A stretch of DNA of 64,000 bases from Peristeroidobacter soli (GTDB lineage Bacteria; Pseudomonadota; Gammaproteobacteria; Steroidobacterales; Steroidobacteraceae): positions 310,001 to 374,000 of the forward strand of contig NZ_RYEV01000006.1 of NCBI RefSeq assembly GCF_004138485.1, in the 5' to 3' direction. The notes beneath the pieces are model-generated. The model was not told where the DNA came from, made no database searches, and saw only the letters and a list, made by a program, of their open reading frames with translations. Both the position numbers and the translations under genes were made by a program. Shown one piece after another: positions 17,301 through 24,124 of this stretch (position 1 is the stretch's first letter; each line of letters starts with the position of its first letter).

Positions 17301-18163
17301 TGCTGATCGAGGCGCCCGGCGGCGACGTCGTCCAGCAGCAGCTTGCAATAGAGGAAGTTGCCGGCGGCGTTGCGCTCGATTGCGGCTGCCAGCTGCTGCG
17401 CCGATGTGCCATTCGATGCGACGGTCGGGATCTCACTCAAAGCGGCGGACACGTATGAGCTCAGATCGGTTCGATTGAGCGCGGCGCTTTGCTCCGACGA
17501 CAGGTCGATCGTCCGATGATGTCGCAAGCTGAGAAAGACCCGCTCCAGCGGACGAGTCGTCGCGATGATCCTGACCCAGCCAGGCAGTTCTTCGGCGCTG
17601 CCGAGCAGGTCCGTGATGGTGGGTTCATCGGTGCTGAAACTTTCGTCGAGCCCGTCCACCAGCAGCGCCAGCGACACGGGACGATCGGGCGACGTCGCCA
17701 TGTGCAGCAGCGGGTGGATCAGGGCGACGACAAAGGATCGTCTGGCGGAGGGGCCGGACAGATGCAGGTCGGCGATCGCGGTCACTTGCTGTGCCGTGCC
17801 CACCGTTTGTGTCACGTCGATGCGCACGTAGGGCTCCTGTGTCGCGGCCAGTGCCTGGTAAAAAGCCGGTACGGCATTGGCAAGTTGCAGGGAGATGGAT
17901 CGAACGAAACCGATGGCATCGATCGAGGAGCTTTTTCGCGCCGTACAGAAATGCACTGCCCGCAGTGCATCTTGAATCGTCGATCTCACATTGGCGGACA
18001 GCGGCGCTGCCATGCGTCGCCGCAACTCCTCGGCGATCGCGGTTTTGCCGGAGCCGGGCTCGCCGGTCAGGATCATGAAACGCGGGCCGTCGGCCGAGGC
18101 CAGCCATTGCTCGATGGCCTGGAATACCCAGTCGCGCCCGACGAATCCCACGGTGTTGTTCAT
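14354..18163 (-). CDS. STAND-type P-loop NTPase with helical-repeat C-terminus
   Basis: A 1269-aa NLR-like ATPase. From ATG 18163 the protein opens directly with a NACHT-like module: VGFVGRDWVFQAIEQWL, Walker A G34-E-P-G-S-G-K-T41 and Walker B LALLVDGLDES (D170). A winged-helix-like region follows. About 800 residues of alpha-helical repeats of TPR style then make up the sensor half (for example AVALRSIVAAIAVKDPEKAL). No effector domain is fused at either end. Such proteins oligomerise on sensing a signal and activate an effector, often in phage defence or cell death. The small gene 67 bp away on the other strand is the likely partner. An in-frame ATG at 18256 would overlap that gene and adds no recognisable sequence. 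Confidence 0.82.
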   Translation of the reverse strand: MNNTVGFVGRDWVFQAIEQWLASADGPRFMILTGEPGSGKTAIAEELRRRMAAPLSANVRSTIQDALRAVHFCTARKSSSIDAIGFVRSISLQLANAVPAFYQALAATQEPYVRIDVTQTVGTAQQVTAIADLHLSGPSARRSFVVALIHPLLHMATSPDRPVSLALLVDGLDESFSTDEPTITDLLGSAEELPGWVRIIATTRPLERVFLSLRHHRTIDLSSEQSAALNRTDLSSYVSAALSEIPTVASNGTSAQQLAAAIERNAAGNFLYCKLLLDDVAAGRLDQQSIDRLPSGLHGYFHAALTRAAGSSWNDSSQVWSVLVAAREPLTRQHAERVAQIDSAEFRKFVARFEPFLERTQSEGAQPTFSLFHQSLRDFLALDQLTVADRSIDNPHHLDPRLGHCIFSAFYGGIVDVAATIDWAAVDDYGLRHLPLHLMAGGFAERIEPLLMSQFLRAKIERFHDYRSIRQDLLRGVQAAEATANSAAMLRFSLTVDSFRARIGADIPRQFAPLYAVAGQVERAVDLAELASAQWVRAVALRSIVAAIAVKDPEKALWVANRQTSSDARAESLVLLLKGHLVRDGGLHDSLDLLQTLVANVETMSTFAHRSLIYRELFATLLPVAPPQAQEMFENAARTAREEPDAQQRALAFWHLSQAGESQPQAIRIGLLVESLQALLAMHEGDWRAKKFGTVVSDLASFDVNEALANARAARDPHCRCYGLLSASVHLAAINQDTAHEVLAEAEQDIYLIGIAKAEGYGWKAAVARAAKTAAKEIALIAGGQKPAPARTQFETVIKLMTPRASTDGENAIRQIESKIREAATPNPDDLWRKTLEAKLLAAVAEESPDRALELAESLPAGRAEAMEVVIEAFGRVDLNRALQLLGTSAPDNEWGKINVLAELLLQATAHEHPQLTEILITLVDECRATDHVRPPDADSIHGVFQWLAETRPILSGSDVLCNTFAAAGAIVARRSPELARVFLGFVLDQLQGDHRCVGRAIADIAKFNPHLAWETAANARRAYEVVEYRGEWFRNEGLREVAVAIAPYASEFALDTIEHSMSHADCRAVGYSALARAYSSQDRALADLFLAKARHFALSSESDWRKVDALLRMAADCAQWNRAAVDELLDSALSIARAPTEGQVQLARSYANAAELLFTLDGDKRRARELLEKSCDRVREPDTSSPEIEAIVAAALLDSPEQALKTAAKLLQALAERDASMDGSPLHDHVTEIAPLLIHAHAQRAQTAETLLQNIAIADDLSARIFIG

Positions 18164-18230
18164 ACGATGGTTTGTTTGTATCGATTCGTGCGACAATCCG
18201 CGCCATCCCGGCTGGCCATGAAGGATGATT

Positions 18231-18668
18231 ATGGAAGCGCTCATCGCTACAGTCATCAGTGTCCTGGTTCCTTACCTCGTCAAAGGCGGCGAGGCCTTCG
18301 CCGAGGAGGCCGGTAAACAATCCTTTGCCGGGGTCAAGGCGCTGGTCGATCGCCTGGCCAAGTGGTGGAACAAGAACGACGTGGCCGCGGCAGCGGTCAA
18401 AAGTCTGCCGCAGGCGCCGGCCACCTACTCCAAGATTCTGGCCGATATGCTGGCCCTGGACTTGGCCAAGGACCCGACGTTCGCCGCCGAGTTGAGCAAG
18501 CTGGTCAAGGACGCCGGGCCCATCGTTGACGTTGTGCAAAAGGTCCGGATCGCGCACGACCTGACCGGCGCGGACATCGGCACGTTGATCCGAGGTCACG
18601 TTCGCGTCGAGCAGCAGGTCGAGTACGGCGAAAAAGTCACGGGCGTGAAGATCGACCGGATCGGTTAG
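18231..18668 (+). CDS. Small Bell-like protein with possible amyloid-type tail
   Basis: A 145-aa protein, divergent from the STAND NTPase gene. The N-terminus is a hydrophobic/amphipathic helix (MEALIATVISVLVPYLVKGG), followed by FAGVKALVDRLAKWW and helical repeats with APATYSKILADMLALD. This layout resembles Bell domains, the bacterial HeLo-like membrane-targeting effectors encoded next to NLR genes. The C-terminal 20 residues (VEQQVEYGEKVTGVKIDRIG) are beta-prone with spaced glycines, as in amyloid signalling motifs of such effectors. ATG 18231 with AAGGA 5 bp upstream is preferred over ATG 18225. The family match is from pattern recognition only; an ordinary small membrane-associated protein is the alternative. 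Confidence 0.65.
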   Translation: MEALIATVISVLVPYLVKGGEAFAEEAGKQSFAGVKALVDRLAKWWNKNDVAAAAVKSLPQAPATYSKILADMLALDLAKDPTFAAELSKLVKDAGPIVDVVQKVRIAHDLTGADIGTLIRGHVRVEQQVEYGEKVTGVKIDRIG

Positions 18669-18679
18669 ACGCAGACGCC

Positions 18680-19810
18680 TCAAGTGCCGTCCGCCGATCG
18701 CGCGGGGACGTGTACGACAACTTTGCCCCGCGCATGCCATCCCGCCAGATACTCGATGGCCTTCGATGTTTCGTCGAGCGCAAAGCTGCGGTCGATGACC
18801 GAGGTGAGCTTGCCATCGCGCGCGAGATCGGCGAGGAAGCTCAGATCGTCGGGGTTCAGTTGTGCGACAAAGAACACGAACTTCTCATCGACGAACCACG
18901 ATAGCGCCAGGCCGCGGATGACTCCCCAGAACATGCCGACCCACGGGCCTTCTTTCGGCGCGCCGACGATGACCACGATACCGCCCGGTGTGAGCGCGCG
19001 GCGCAGATCCAGAGGCGAGCGATTGCCGACGTTGTCGATGATGACGTCATAGCGTTCGCTCGCGGACGTGAAGTCTTCTTTCTTGTAGTCGACGACATGG
19101 TCCGCGCCGAGCGAGCGTACGAGCTCGACGTTCTTGGTGCTGCATACGCCTGTGACATCGGCGCCGAATGATTTGGCGATTTGCACGGCATAAGTGCCGA
19201 CGCCACCCGATGCGCCGTTGATCAAGACTTTCTGGCCGGCACGCACGTGGCCTTGATCCCGCAGTGCTTGCAGAGCGGTCACGGCGGCGATGGGAATCGC
19301 TGCGGCCTGTTCAAATGTGAGATTGGCCGGTTTGCTTGCAATGGCGCGAGCTTCGCGCACGGTCACGTACTCCGCGAAAGCGCCGCTGCGTCCACCGAAC
19401 ACTTCATCGCCGGGCTTGAATCGCGTGACATCCTTCCCGACAGCCTCGACGATGCCCGCGAAGTCGACGCCTACGCTCGGATCGTTCGGTGCGCCCAATC
19501 CACCCGAAAGACGCATGACGTACGGCCAGCCTGCGACGCTGTGCCAATCGAGCGGATTGACCGCGGCCGCTCGGACTCGAACCAGAACCTCGTCGTTGGC
19601 CGGCGTCGGTCTGTCGATGTCTTCAAAGCTGAGGATGTCGGGCGAGCCATAGCAGCGCTGCATTACTGCCTTCATCTTGAATTGCGAGCCGGTGGTCGTG
19701 GTCGGCGGCGCGGGGCACGGCGAGTCGTGGCTCAGCATGATTGCGAGCGATACGACGGCCAGCGCGAAGACCGTGGCTACGCCGAGGACGATGCGTTTGC
19801 TCAGAGTCAT
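18680..19810 (-). CDS. Membrane-anchored NAD(P)-dependent alcohol dehydrogenase/quinone oxidoreductase
   Basis: A 376-aa zinc-independent medium-chain reductase. The catalytic half (MKAVMQRCYGSPDILSFEDI, AAVNPLDWHSVAGW, GVDFAGIVEAVG) and the Rossmann half (VLINGASGGVGTYAVQIAKS) are typical of the NADP-dependent quinone oxidoreductase group. Unusually, about 45 residues precede this, with a hydrophobic helix (RIVLGVATVFALAVVSLAIM). This suggests an inner-membrane anchor or signal peptide on a fold normally cytoplasmic. ATG 19810 follows GGGAG at about 7 bp. It converges on the Bell-like gene with 11 bp between stops. Confidence 0.85.
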   Translation of the reverse strand: MTLSKRIVLGVATVFALAVVSLAIMLSHDSPCPAPPTTTTGSQFKMKAVMQRCYGSPDILSFEDIDRPTPANDEVLVRVRAAAVNPLDWHSVAGWPYVMRLSGGLGAPNDPSVGVDFAGIVEAVGKDVTRFKPGDEVFGGRSGAFAEYVTVREARAIASKPANLTFEQAAAIPIAAVTALQALRDQGHVRAGQKVLINGASGGVGTYAVQIAKSFGADVTGVCSTKNVELVRSLGADHVVDYKKEDFTSASERYDVIIDNVGNRSPLDLRRALTPGGIVVIVGAPKEGPWVGMFWGVIRGLALSWFVDEKFVFFVAQLNPDDLSFLADLARDGKLTSVIDRSFALDETSKAIEYLAGWHARGKVVVHVPARSADGT

Positions 19811-19993
19811 GGGGATTCTCCCTGTCGGTTTCGGACGGACTATGAAAGTGGGCCGCCGAGAAAACGAGCGCATGCGACGGATGCCGGTCCCGGCGGCCCG
19901 AATGACGATTCCGGCGGACGAATGGCGGAAGGGGCGCGCTTTGCAGGGGGTAAAGTGCGGGCGCGCGCGCCGGGCACGATTTATAGTGGCTCC

Positions 19994-21082
19994 ATGTCAT
20001 CCGCGATGGGCCATCAGCAGATCACGCAGGCGCGGCCGCGAGGCCTGGCGCTCGTGTTTGGCTGGCGTCGACTGGTGCTGGCGCTGAGCCTCGGGATCGT
20101 GTTCGGCGCTGCGAATAGCCTGTCGTCCACGGCGCCGACGATCGATGTCACCATCGGCCATGCCGTCGTCGTCAGTCTGGTGGCCGCGCTGGCGTTCGGG
20201 CTGTTCGAACAGCGCCCGGTTCGATTGCCGCCCTGGCTGCCGCGTTGGGTGCTTCAAGTCGGCGGGGTGGTCATCGCCGTTCCAGCGGGCGCGCTACTCG
20301 CTCATTCGATCTCGATGGCCGTCGACATTCATACGGCGCACCAGACGCCGCAGATGAAAGGACTCCTCGCGCTCATCGTGGAAGGGCTTCTGTTCGGGCC
20401 GTGGATCGCGCTGGGTGCAATGCTTCGTCAACGCGATGTCTTTGCCCGCGACCAGGCGCTGGCATTCGAGCTCGAGCGCAGTGAGCTCGAACGCAAAGCC
20501 CTCGATGCGCGACTGCGACTGTTACAGGCGCAAGTGAAACCTCACTTTCTGTTCAACACGCTCGCCAATGTGCAGGCGCTGGTGAATGCGGGCTCACCGC
20601 AAGCTTCAAAGGTGCTGACGAATCTGATTGCCTATCTGCGCGCGGCCGTGCCTCGCATGCAGGTGCAGACGACGACGTTGGATCAAGAGATGGAGCTGGC
20701 GCGCGCATACCTGGAGCTGATGCAAATGCGCATGCCCGACCGACTGCAGTTCGCGTTGCATATCGAGCCGACGGCCGCGAAGTTTCAATGTCCGCCCATG
20801 ACTGTGCTGACGCTGGTCGAGAATGCCGTTCAACATGGCATCGATCCAGGCGAGGAGGGCGGGCGTATCGACGTCGATGTCTGGTTGCGCGACGGCCGTT
20901 GTCTCCTGCGCGTCGTGGATACAGGCGTGGGTCTGAAAACACAGGGCAGCGGGCTCGGCACCGGGCTTTCGACGTTGCGCGAGCGAATGCAGCTCGCATT
21001 TGGCGGCGACGCTCGACTGACTCTGACCGAGATCGAGCCGCATGGTGTCTGTGCTGAGCTGAGCTTTCCGGCCCGACAATGA
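19994..21082 (+). CDS. LytS/AlgZ-type sensor histidine kinase
   Basis: A 362-aa membrane sensor kinase. Four hydrophobic segments lie in residues about 20-145. A short coiled coil (ELERSELERKALDARLRLLQ) leads into the His_kinase domain with the phosphoacceptor H184 in QVKPHFLFNTLANVQAL. The ATPase lobe follows with N-box ENAVQHG, DTGVGL and GTGLSTLRERM. It phosphorylates the adjacent LytTR regulator, whose ATG overlaps its stop codon. The sensed signal is unknown. ATG 19994 is chosen because homology and membrane segments begin there. Confidence 0.9.
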   Translation: MSSAMGHQQITQARPRGLALVFGWRRLVLALSLGIVFGAANSLSSTAPTIDVTIGHAVVVSLVAALAFGLFEQRPVRLPPWLPRWVLQVGGVVIAVPAGALLAHSISMAVDIHTAHQTPQMKGLLALIVEGLLFGPWIALGAMLRQRDVFARDQALAFELERSELERKALDARLRLLQAQVKPHFLFNTLANVQALVNAGSPQASKVLTNLIAYLRAAVPRMQVQTTTLDQEMELARAYLELMQMRMPDRLQFALHIEPTAAKFQCPPMTVLTLVENAVQHGIDPGEEGGRIDVDVWLRDGRCLLRVVDTGVGLKTQGSGLGTGLSTLRERMQLAFGGDARLTLTEIEPHGVCAELSFPARQ

Positions 21083-21855
21083 ATCCCACCGCACTCATCG
21101 CCGACGACGAGCCGCTGTTGCGGGATGCGCTCGAACGCATGCTGTCGCAGCTCTGGCCCGAGTTGCAGATCGTGGCTCAGGCGCGTAACGGTCGCGAAGC
21201 CATCGATCTGTTCGAAACGCATCGCCCCGGGATCTGTTTTCTGGACGTGCAAATGCCCGGGAAAACGGGGGTCGAGGCCGCGCAGCACATTGGCCGTCGT
21301 GCGCATCTGGTGTTCGTCACTGCTCATGATCAATACGCCGTGCAGGCGTTTGCTCAGGGCGTGCTCGATTACCTGGTGAAGCCGGTCGAGCCGGAGCGAT
21401 TGGCCGAGACCGTCGCGCGGCTGAAGGAGCGGTTGCAGGCGGCTCAGCCGGCATTGAATACCGATGCTCTGCTACGGCAACTCGCCGCCAGCCTCGAACG
21501 AACCAGACCACCAGCGACCTTGCGTTGGATGCGGGCCTCCGTTGGCCAGACCGTCCGCCTGATCGCGGTGGACGATATCGACTATCTGCGTTCGGAAGAG
21601 AAGTACACCCGAGTCGCATGGCGCGACGATGCCGGCCAGTCCCGCGACGCTGTGGTCCGCACCCCGCTCAAAGAGCTGATCCCGCAGCTCGACCCCACCC
21701 AGTTCGCGCAGGTCCATCGCTCCGTCGTCGTCAACCTCCGAGCTATCAGCCATGTCACGCGGGGGCCGAACGAAACCGCCGACATTCATATGAAGGGGCG
21801 TGACGAGGTGCTGCCCGTCAGTCGCGGCTACCTGCACCTGTTCCGTCAGATGTGA
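21079..21855 (+). CDS. LytTR-family response regulator
   Basis: A 258-aa two-domain regulator. The receiver domain has D9-D10, the phosphoacceptor D56 (FLDVQMPG), T81 and K101. The C-terminal LytTR DNA-binding domain is recognisable by VDDIDYLRSEEKYTRV, TPLKELIPQLDPTQFAQVHR and the closing VSRGYLHLFRQM. It is translated from an ATGA overlap with the sensor kinase gene and ends the operon at a hairpin. Targets are unknown; LytTR systems in this group control surface, transport or peptide-uptake genes. Confidence 0.92.
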   Translation: MNPTALIADDEPLLRDALERMLSQLWPELQIVAQARNGREAIDLFETHRPGICFLDVQMPGKTGVEAAQHIGRRAHLVFVTAHDQYAVQAFAQGVLDYLVKPVEPERLAETVARLKERLQAAQPALNTDALLRQLAASLERTRPPATLRWMRASVGQTVRLIAVDDIDYLRSEEKYTRVAWRDDAGQSRDAVVRTPLKELIPQLDPTQFAQVHRSVVVNLRAISHVTRGPNETADIHMKGRDEVLPVSRGYLHLFRQM

Positions 21856-21857
21856 GT

Positions 21858-21883
21858 TCATTCCCGGCGGGTCGCCGGAATGA
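21858..21883. terminator. Hairpin between convergent LytTR and SDR genes
   Basis: TCATTCC pairs with GGAATGA and GGCG with CGCC around a GGT loop, with one bulged C. This gives about 11 bp of stem immediately after the response-regulator stop codon. It can serve both strands as a terminator. Confidence 0.5.
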
Positions 21884-21926
21884 TCAGCTCGCAGCAGACG
21901 CTGTCGTCGCAGAAGTCGATCTTGCT

Positions 21927-22697
21927 CTATGGCAGCCCTATACCGGAAACCTTGCGACAGTAATCGATGAGTGCTTCCTGAAGCGCTTCATCCCGCGCCA
22001 CTGGATTCAAACGCCCGGGTTGCTTGTGATAGAAGAAGCCGCCCGTGGTACGCGCCTCTTTGTCGTCGCTCACGGCGAGCCAGGCCTGAGTGCGATGTCC
22101 CTGATCGAGGTCGTCGTTCGCCCCCGCGCCGCCCATGCGTGTCTGCACCCATCCGGGCGAGACCGCGTTGCTGAGAACGTCGGGCCAATGTCGAGCGACT
22201 GCGAACGCCAGCAGGACGTCGTGCAGTTTGGTATCGGCATAGGCCTGACTGCCATCCCACTTGCGCTGGGACCACTGCAGGTCGTCGAGGTCTGAATGGG
22301 CGCCGAGGTGCATGCCGGAGCTGAGATAAACCAAACGTTTCGGCTTCGGCATGAGCGCGGTCAGCACATACGGAGCGAGCACATTGATTGCCCAGAGCTG
22401 CGAAAGGCCGTCGACGGTCTCGATCCGGCGAGCCTCGCGATAACCGATGCCGACGTTATGAACGACCGCGTCGAACGGGCCGAACTTGTTCGCTTGCTCG
22501 GCCACACTGCGCATCGCGTCCAGCGTGGCAACGTCGCCAATCACCCATTGCGTCGACCGAGGTGCCTCGGCCTGAGCTTCCTTCATGCGCGCTTCGTTAC
22601 GCGCGTGTAGTACGACCGAGTGCCCTTGGTCGGCGAGTAACTGGCCGGTCATCAGGCCGAGGCCTTGCGATGAGCCGGTGATGAAGATGCGGGCCAT
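21927..22697 (-). CDS. Short-chain dehydrogenase/reductase
   Basis: A 256-aa NAD(P)-dependent SDR. The nucleotide motif is TGSSQGLG near the N-terminus. NVGIG corresponds to the NNAG motif, the catalytic serine is in VYLSSGM, and Tyr/Lys are in the AYADTK motif. PGWVQTRM is the conserved segment after the active site. The asymmetric substrate loop gives no substrate. Its ribosome site (GGAG, 6 bp before the ATG) lies within a 9-bp hairpin, which may control translation or be an operator. It is monocistronic. Confidence 0.88.
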   Translation of the reverse strand: MARIFITGSSQGLGLMTGQLLADQGHSVVLHARNEARMKEAQAEAPRSTQWVIGDVATLDAMRSVAEQANKFGPFDAVVHNVGIGYREARRIETVDGLSQLWAINVLAPYVLTALMPKPKRLVYLSSGMHLGAHSDLDDLQWSQRKWDGSQAYADTKLHDVLLAFAVARHWPDVLSNAVSPGWVQTRMGGAGANDDLDQGHRTQAWLAVSDDKEARTTGGFFYHKQPGRLNPVARDEALQEALIDYCRKVSGIGLP

Positions 22698-22701
22698 GGC
22701 T

Positions 22702-22730
22702 GCTCCACGGTGGCGAGGGTCCCGTGGAGC
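22702..22730 (-). promoter_or_regulatory. Hairpin enclosing the ribosome site of the SDR gene
   Basis: GCTCCACGG (22702-22710) and CCGTGGAGC (22722-22730) form a perfect 9-bp inverted repeat with an 11-nt spacer. On the minus strand the inner GGAG is the only ribosome-binding sequence before the ATG at 22697. The repeat is therefore either an RNA hairpin that hides the ribosome site or a protein-binding operator. Confidence 0.5.
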
Positions 22731-23066
22731 GTAGCTTACTTTCGATGCAATCTCATGCGGGTCGCGCGCTGACTACGCGAGGGGCGAACAGCAGCGCTGT
22801 CTGTTCCGCCGGCAGCTCGCGGCTTCGAGATCGCGCACCAGGGCGCTTTCCTGCAAGGCCCTGCGCAACGCTGCTTCCAGCAATGCCGCGCCTCCGGTCA
22901 AGCGGAAATTCGAGGCAGTCCGCGCTCCAGCCCGGCAGGCCAGCGGCGGCAACGGCTGGCAGGAATTCTGATAACCCGCGCGTTACCATCACAGGATGCC
23001 GTTTACTGACCGGAGCCCGATGCTTCGGTCATAACGGCGCCTGCCCAACGATGAGCATGAGTGGGG
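22731..23066. other. Intergenic stretch, no gene supported
   Basis: This divergent spacer of about 336 bp separates the SDR and esterase genes. Short reading frames cross it on both strands. None shows a recognisable domain, ribosome site or family motif. It presumably holds the two divergent promoters, which I cannot place with confidence. Confidence 0.45.
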
Positions 23067-24119
23067 ATGATGGTTCGCGCATTCACGTTGCTGTTGACGT
23101 TGGCGATCTGGGGCGGGCTCGCGCTCGCCGAGGCTGACGACAGCCCCATCAGGGTCGGAGATGAGCACTGGGTGCGCTCCGAAGTCTTCAAACAACAACG
23201 GCGCGTCCAGGTTTATTTGCCGTCGAGCTACGGCACTTCGCAGGCCCGCTATCCGGTGCTGTATCTGCTCGATGGCGATGCTTATTACCTGTCGGTTGCC
23301 GGCATCGTGCGTCAGCTCGGTGAATCTTCCGGGCGCATTCCCGAGACCATCGTCGTCGCCATTCCCAACGTGGCGCGCGCCCAGGAGCTGGCGCCACCGA
23401 AGCGCAAGCCGAAGGCGGATGAGGCGCGGTACGACGCGGATCGATTCCTCCAATTCCTGGAGCAGGATCTGATCCCCTGGGTCGATGCTCAGTACCGCAC
23501 CGAGCCGTTTCGTATCATCGTGGGGCATTCGCGCGGCGGACTGTTCACGCTCTACACATTCTTGAACGCGCCCGACACCTTCAACGCGTATCTCGCATTG
23601 AGTCCCGCGCTTTGGTGGGACGATCAAGCGCTGGTCCAGGAAGCGCCGGCAAAACTGCGAGCACTGAAGGCCGGCAAGGCGACGCGCTTCCTGTATCTCT
23701 CGGCCGGGCACGAGTCCGTCGAGATCACCGAGCCGACAGCGCGCATGGCACGGCTCTTGGGGCAAAGTCAGCCGGCCGGATTGCGCTGGCGCTATGACTA
23801 CCTGGCGAACGAGAATCACATGTCGAGTCACTTGCCGAGCACCTACGCCGGGTTACAGATGGTGTTCGCCGATCTGCAAGTCTCGGACGCTGCGCTTCTG
23901 TCGCAGGGACTGGCGGGTGTCGAGTCGCACTACGCCGGGCTGCAACGAATCTATGGCTATCCGCTGCGTCCCTCGCGCGCGATGCTGTCGTGGATGGGGA
24001 ATTTTCTCGACCAGCAGGGACGGCCCGAACAGGCGGCTGCGTTCTATCGACGCGCCGAGCAGCTCTATCCAAATCATCCTCCTCTGATGCGTGACTGGCC
24101 AGCGCGGCCGCTGCAGTAA
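23067..24119 (+). CDS. Exported esterase, enterobactin-esterase/EstD-like alpha/beta hydrolase
   Basis: A 350-aa secreted hydrolase of the putative-esterase family (Fes/IroE/FrsA relatives). The signal peptide is AFTLLLTLAIWGGLALAEAD. VYLPSSYGTSQARYPVLYLL is the family N-terminal signature. The nucleophile is S155 in GHSRGG, and the acid and His are expected near ESVE and NHMSSH. A C-terminal TPR-like segment follows. Members cleave ester bonds in siderophores, antibiotics or acyl sugars. It starts a same-strand series with the CocE hydrolase 5 bp downstream. The start could also be the adjacent ATG at 23070. Confidence 0.85.
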   Translation: MMVRAFTLLLTLAIWGGLALAEADDSPIRVGDEHWVRSEVFKQQRRVQVYLPSSYGTSQARYPVLYLLDGDAYYLSVAGIVRQLGESSGRIPETIVVAIPNVARAQELAPPKRKPKADEARYDADRFLQFLEQDLIPWVDAQYRTEPFRIIVGHSRGGLFTLYTFLNAPDTFNAYLALSPALWWDDQALVQEAPAKLRALKAGKATRFLYLSAGHESVEITEPTARMARLLGQSQPAGLRWRYDYLANENHMSSHLPSTYAGLQMVFADLQVSDAALLSQGLAGVESHYAGLQRIYGYPLRPSRAMLSWMGNFLDQQGRPEQAAAFYRRAEQLYPNHPPLMRDWPARPLQ

Positions 24120-24124
24120 CTCGA

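Noticed and set aside
22753-22992. 79-codon minus-strand frame between the SDR and esterase genes
   Set aside because: No ribosome site or recognisable motif; only open because of base composition.
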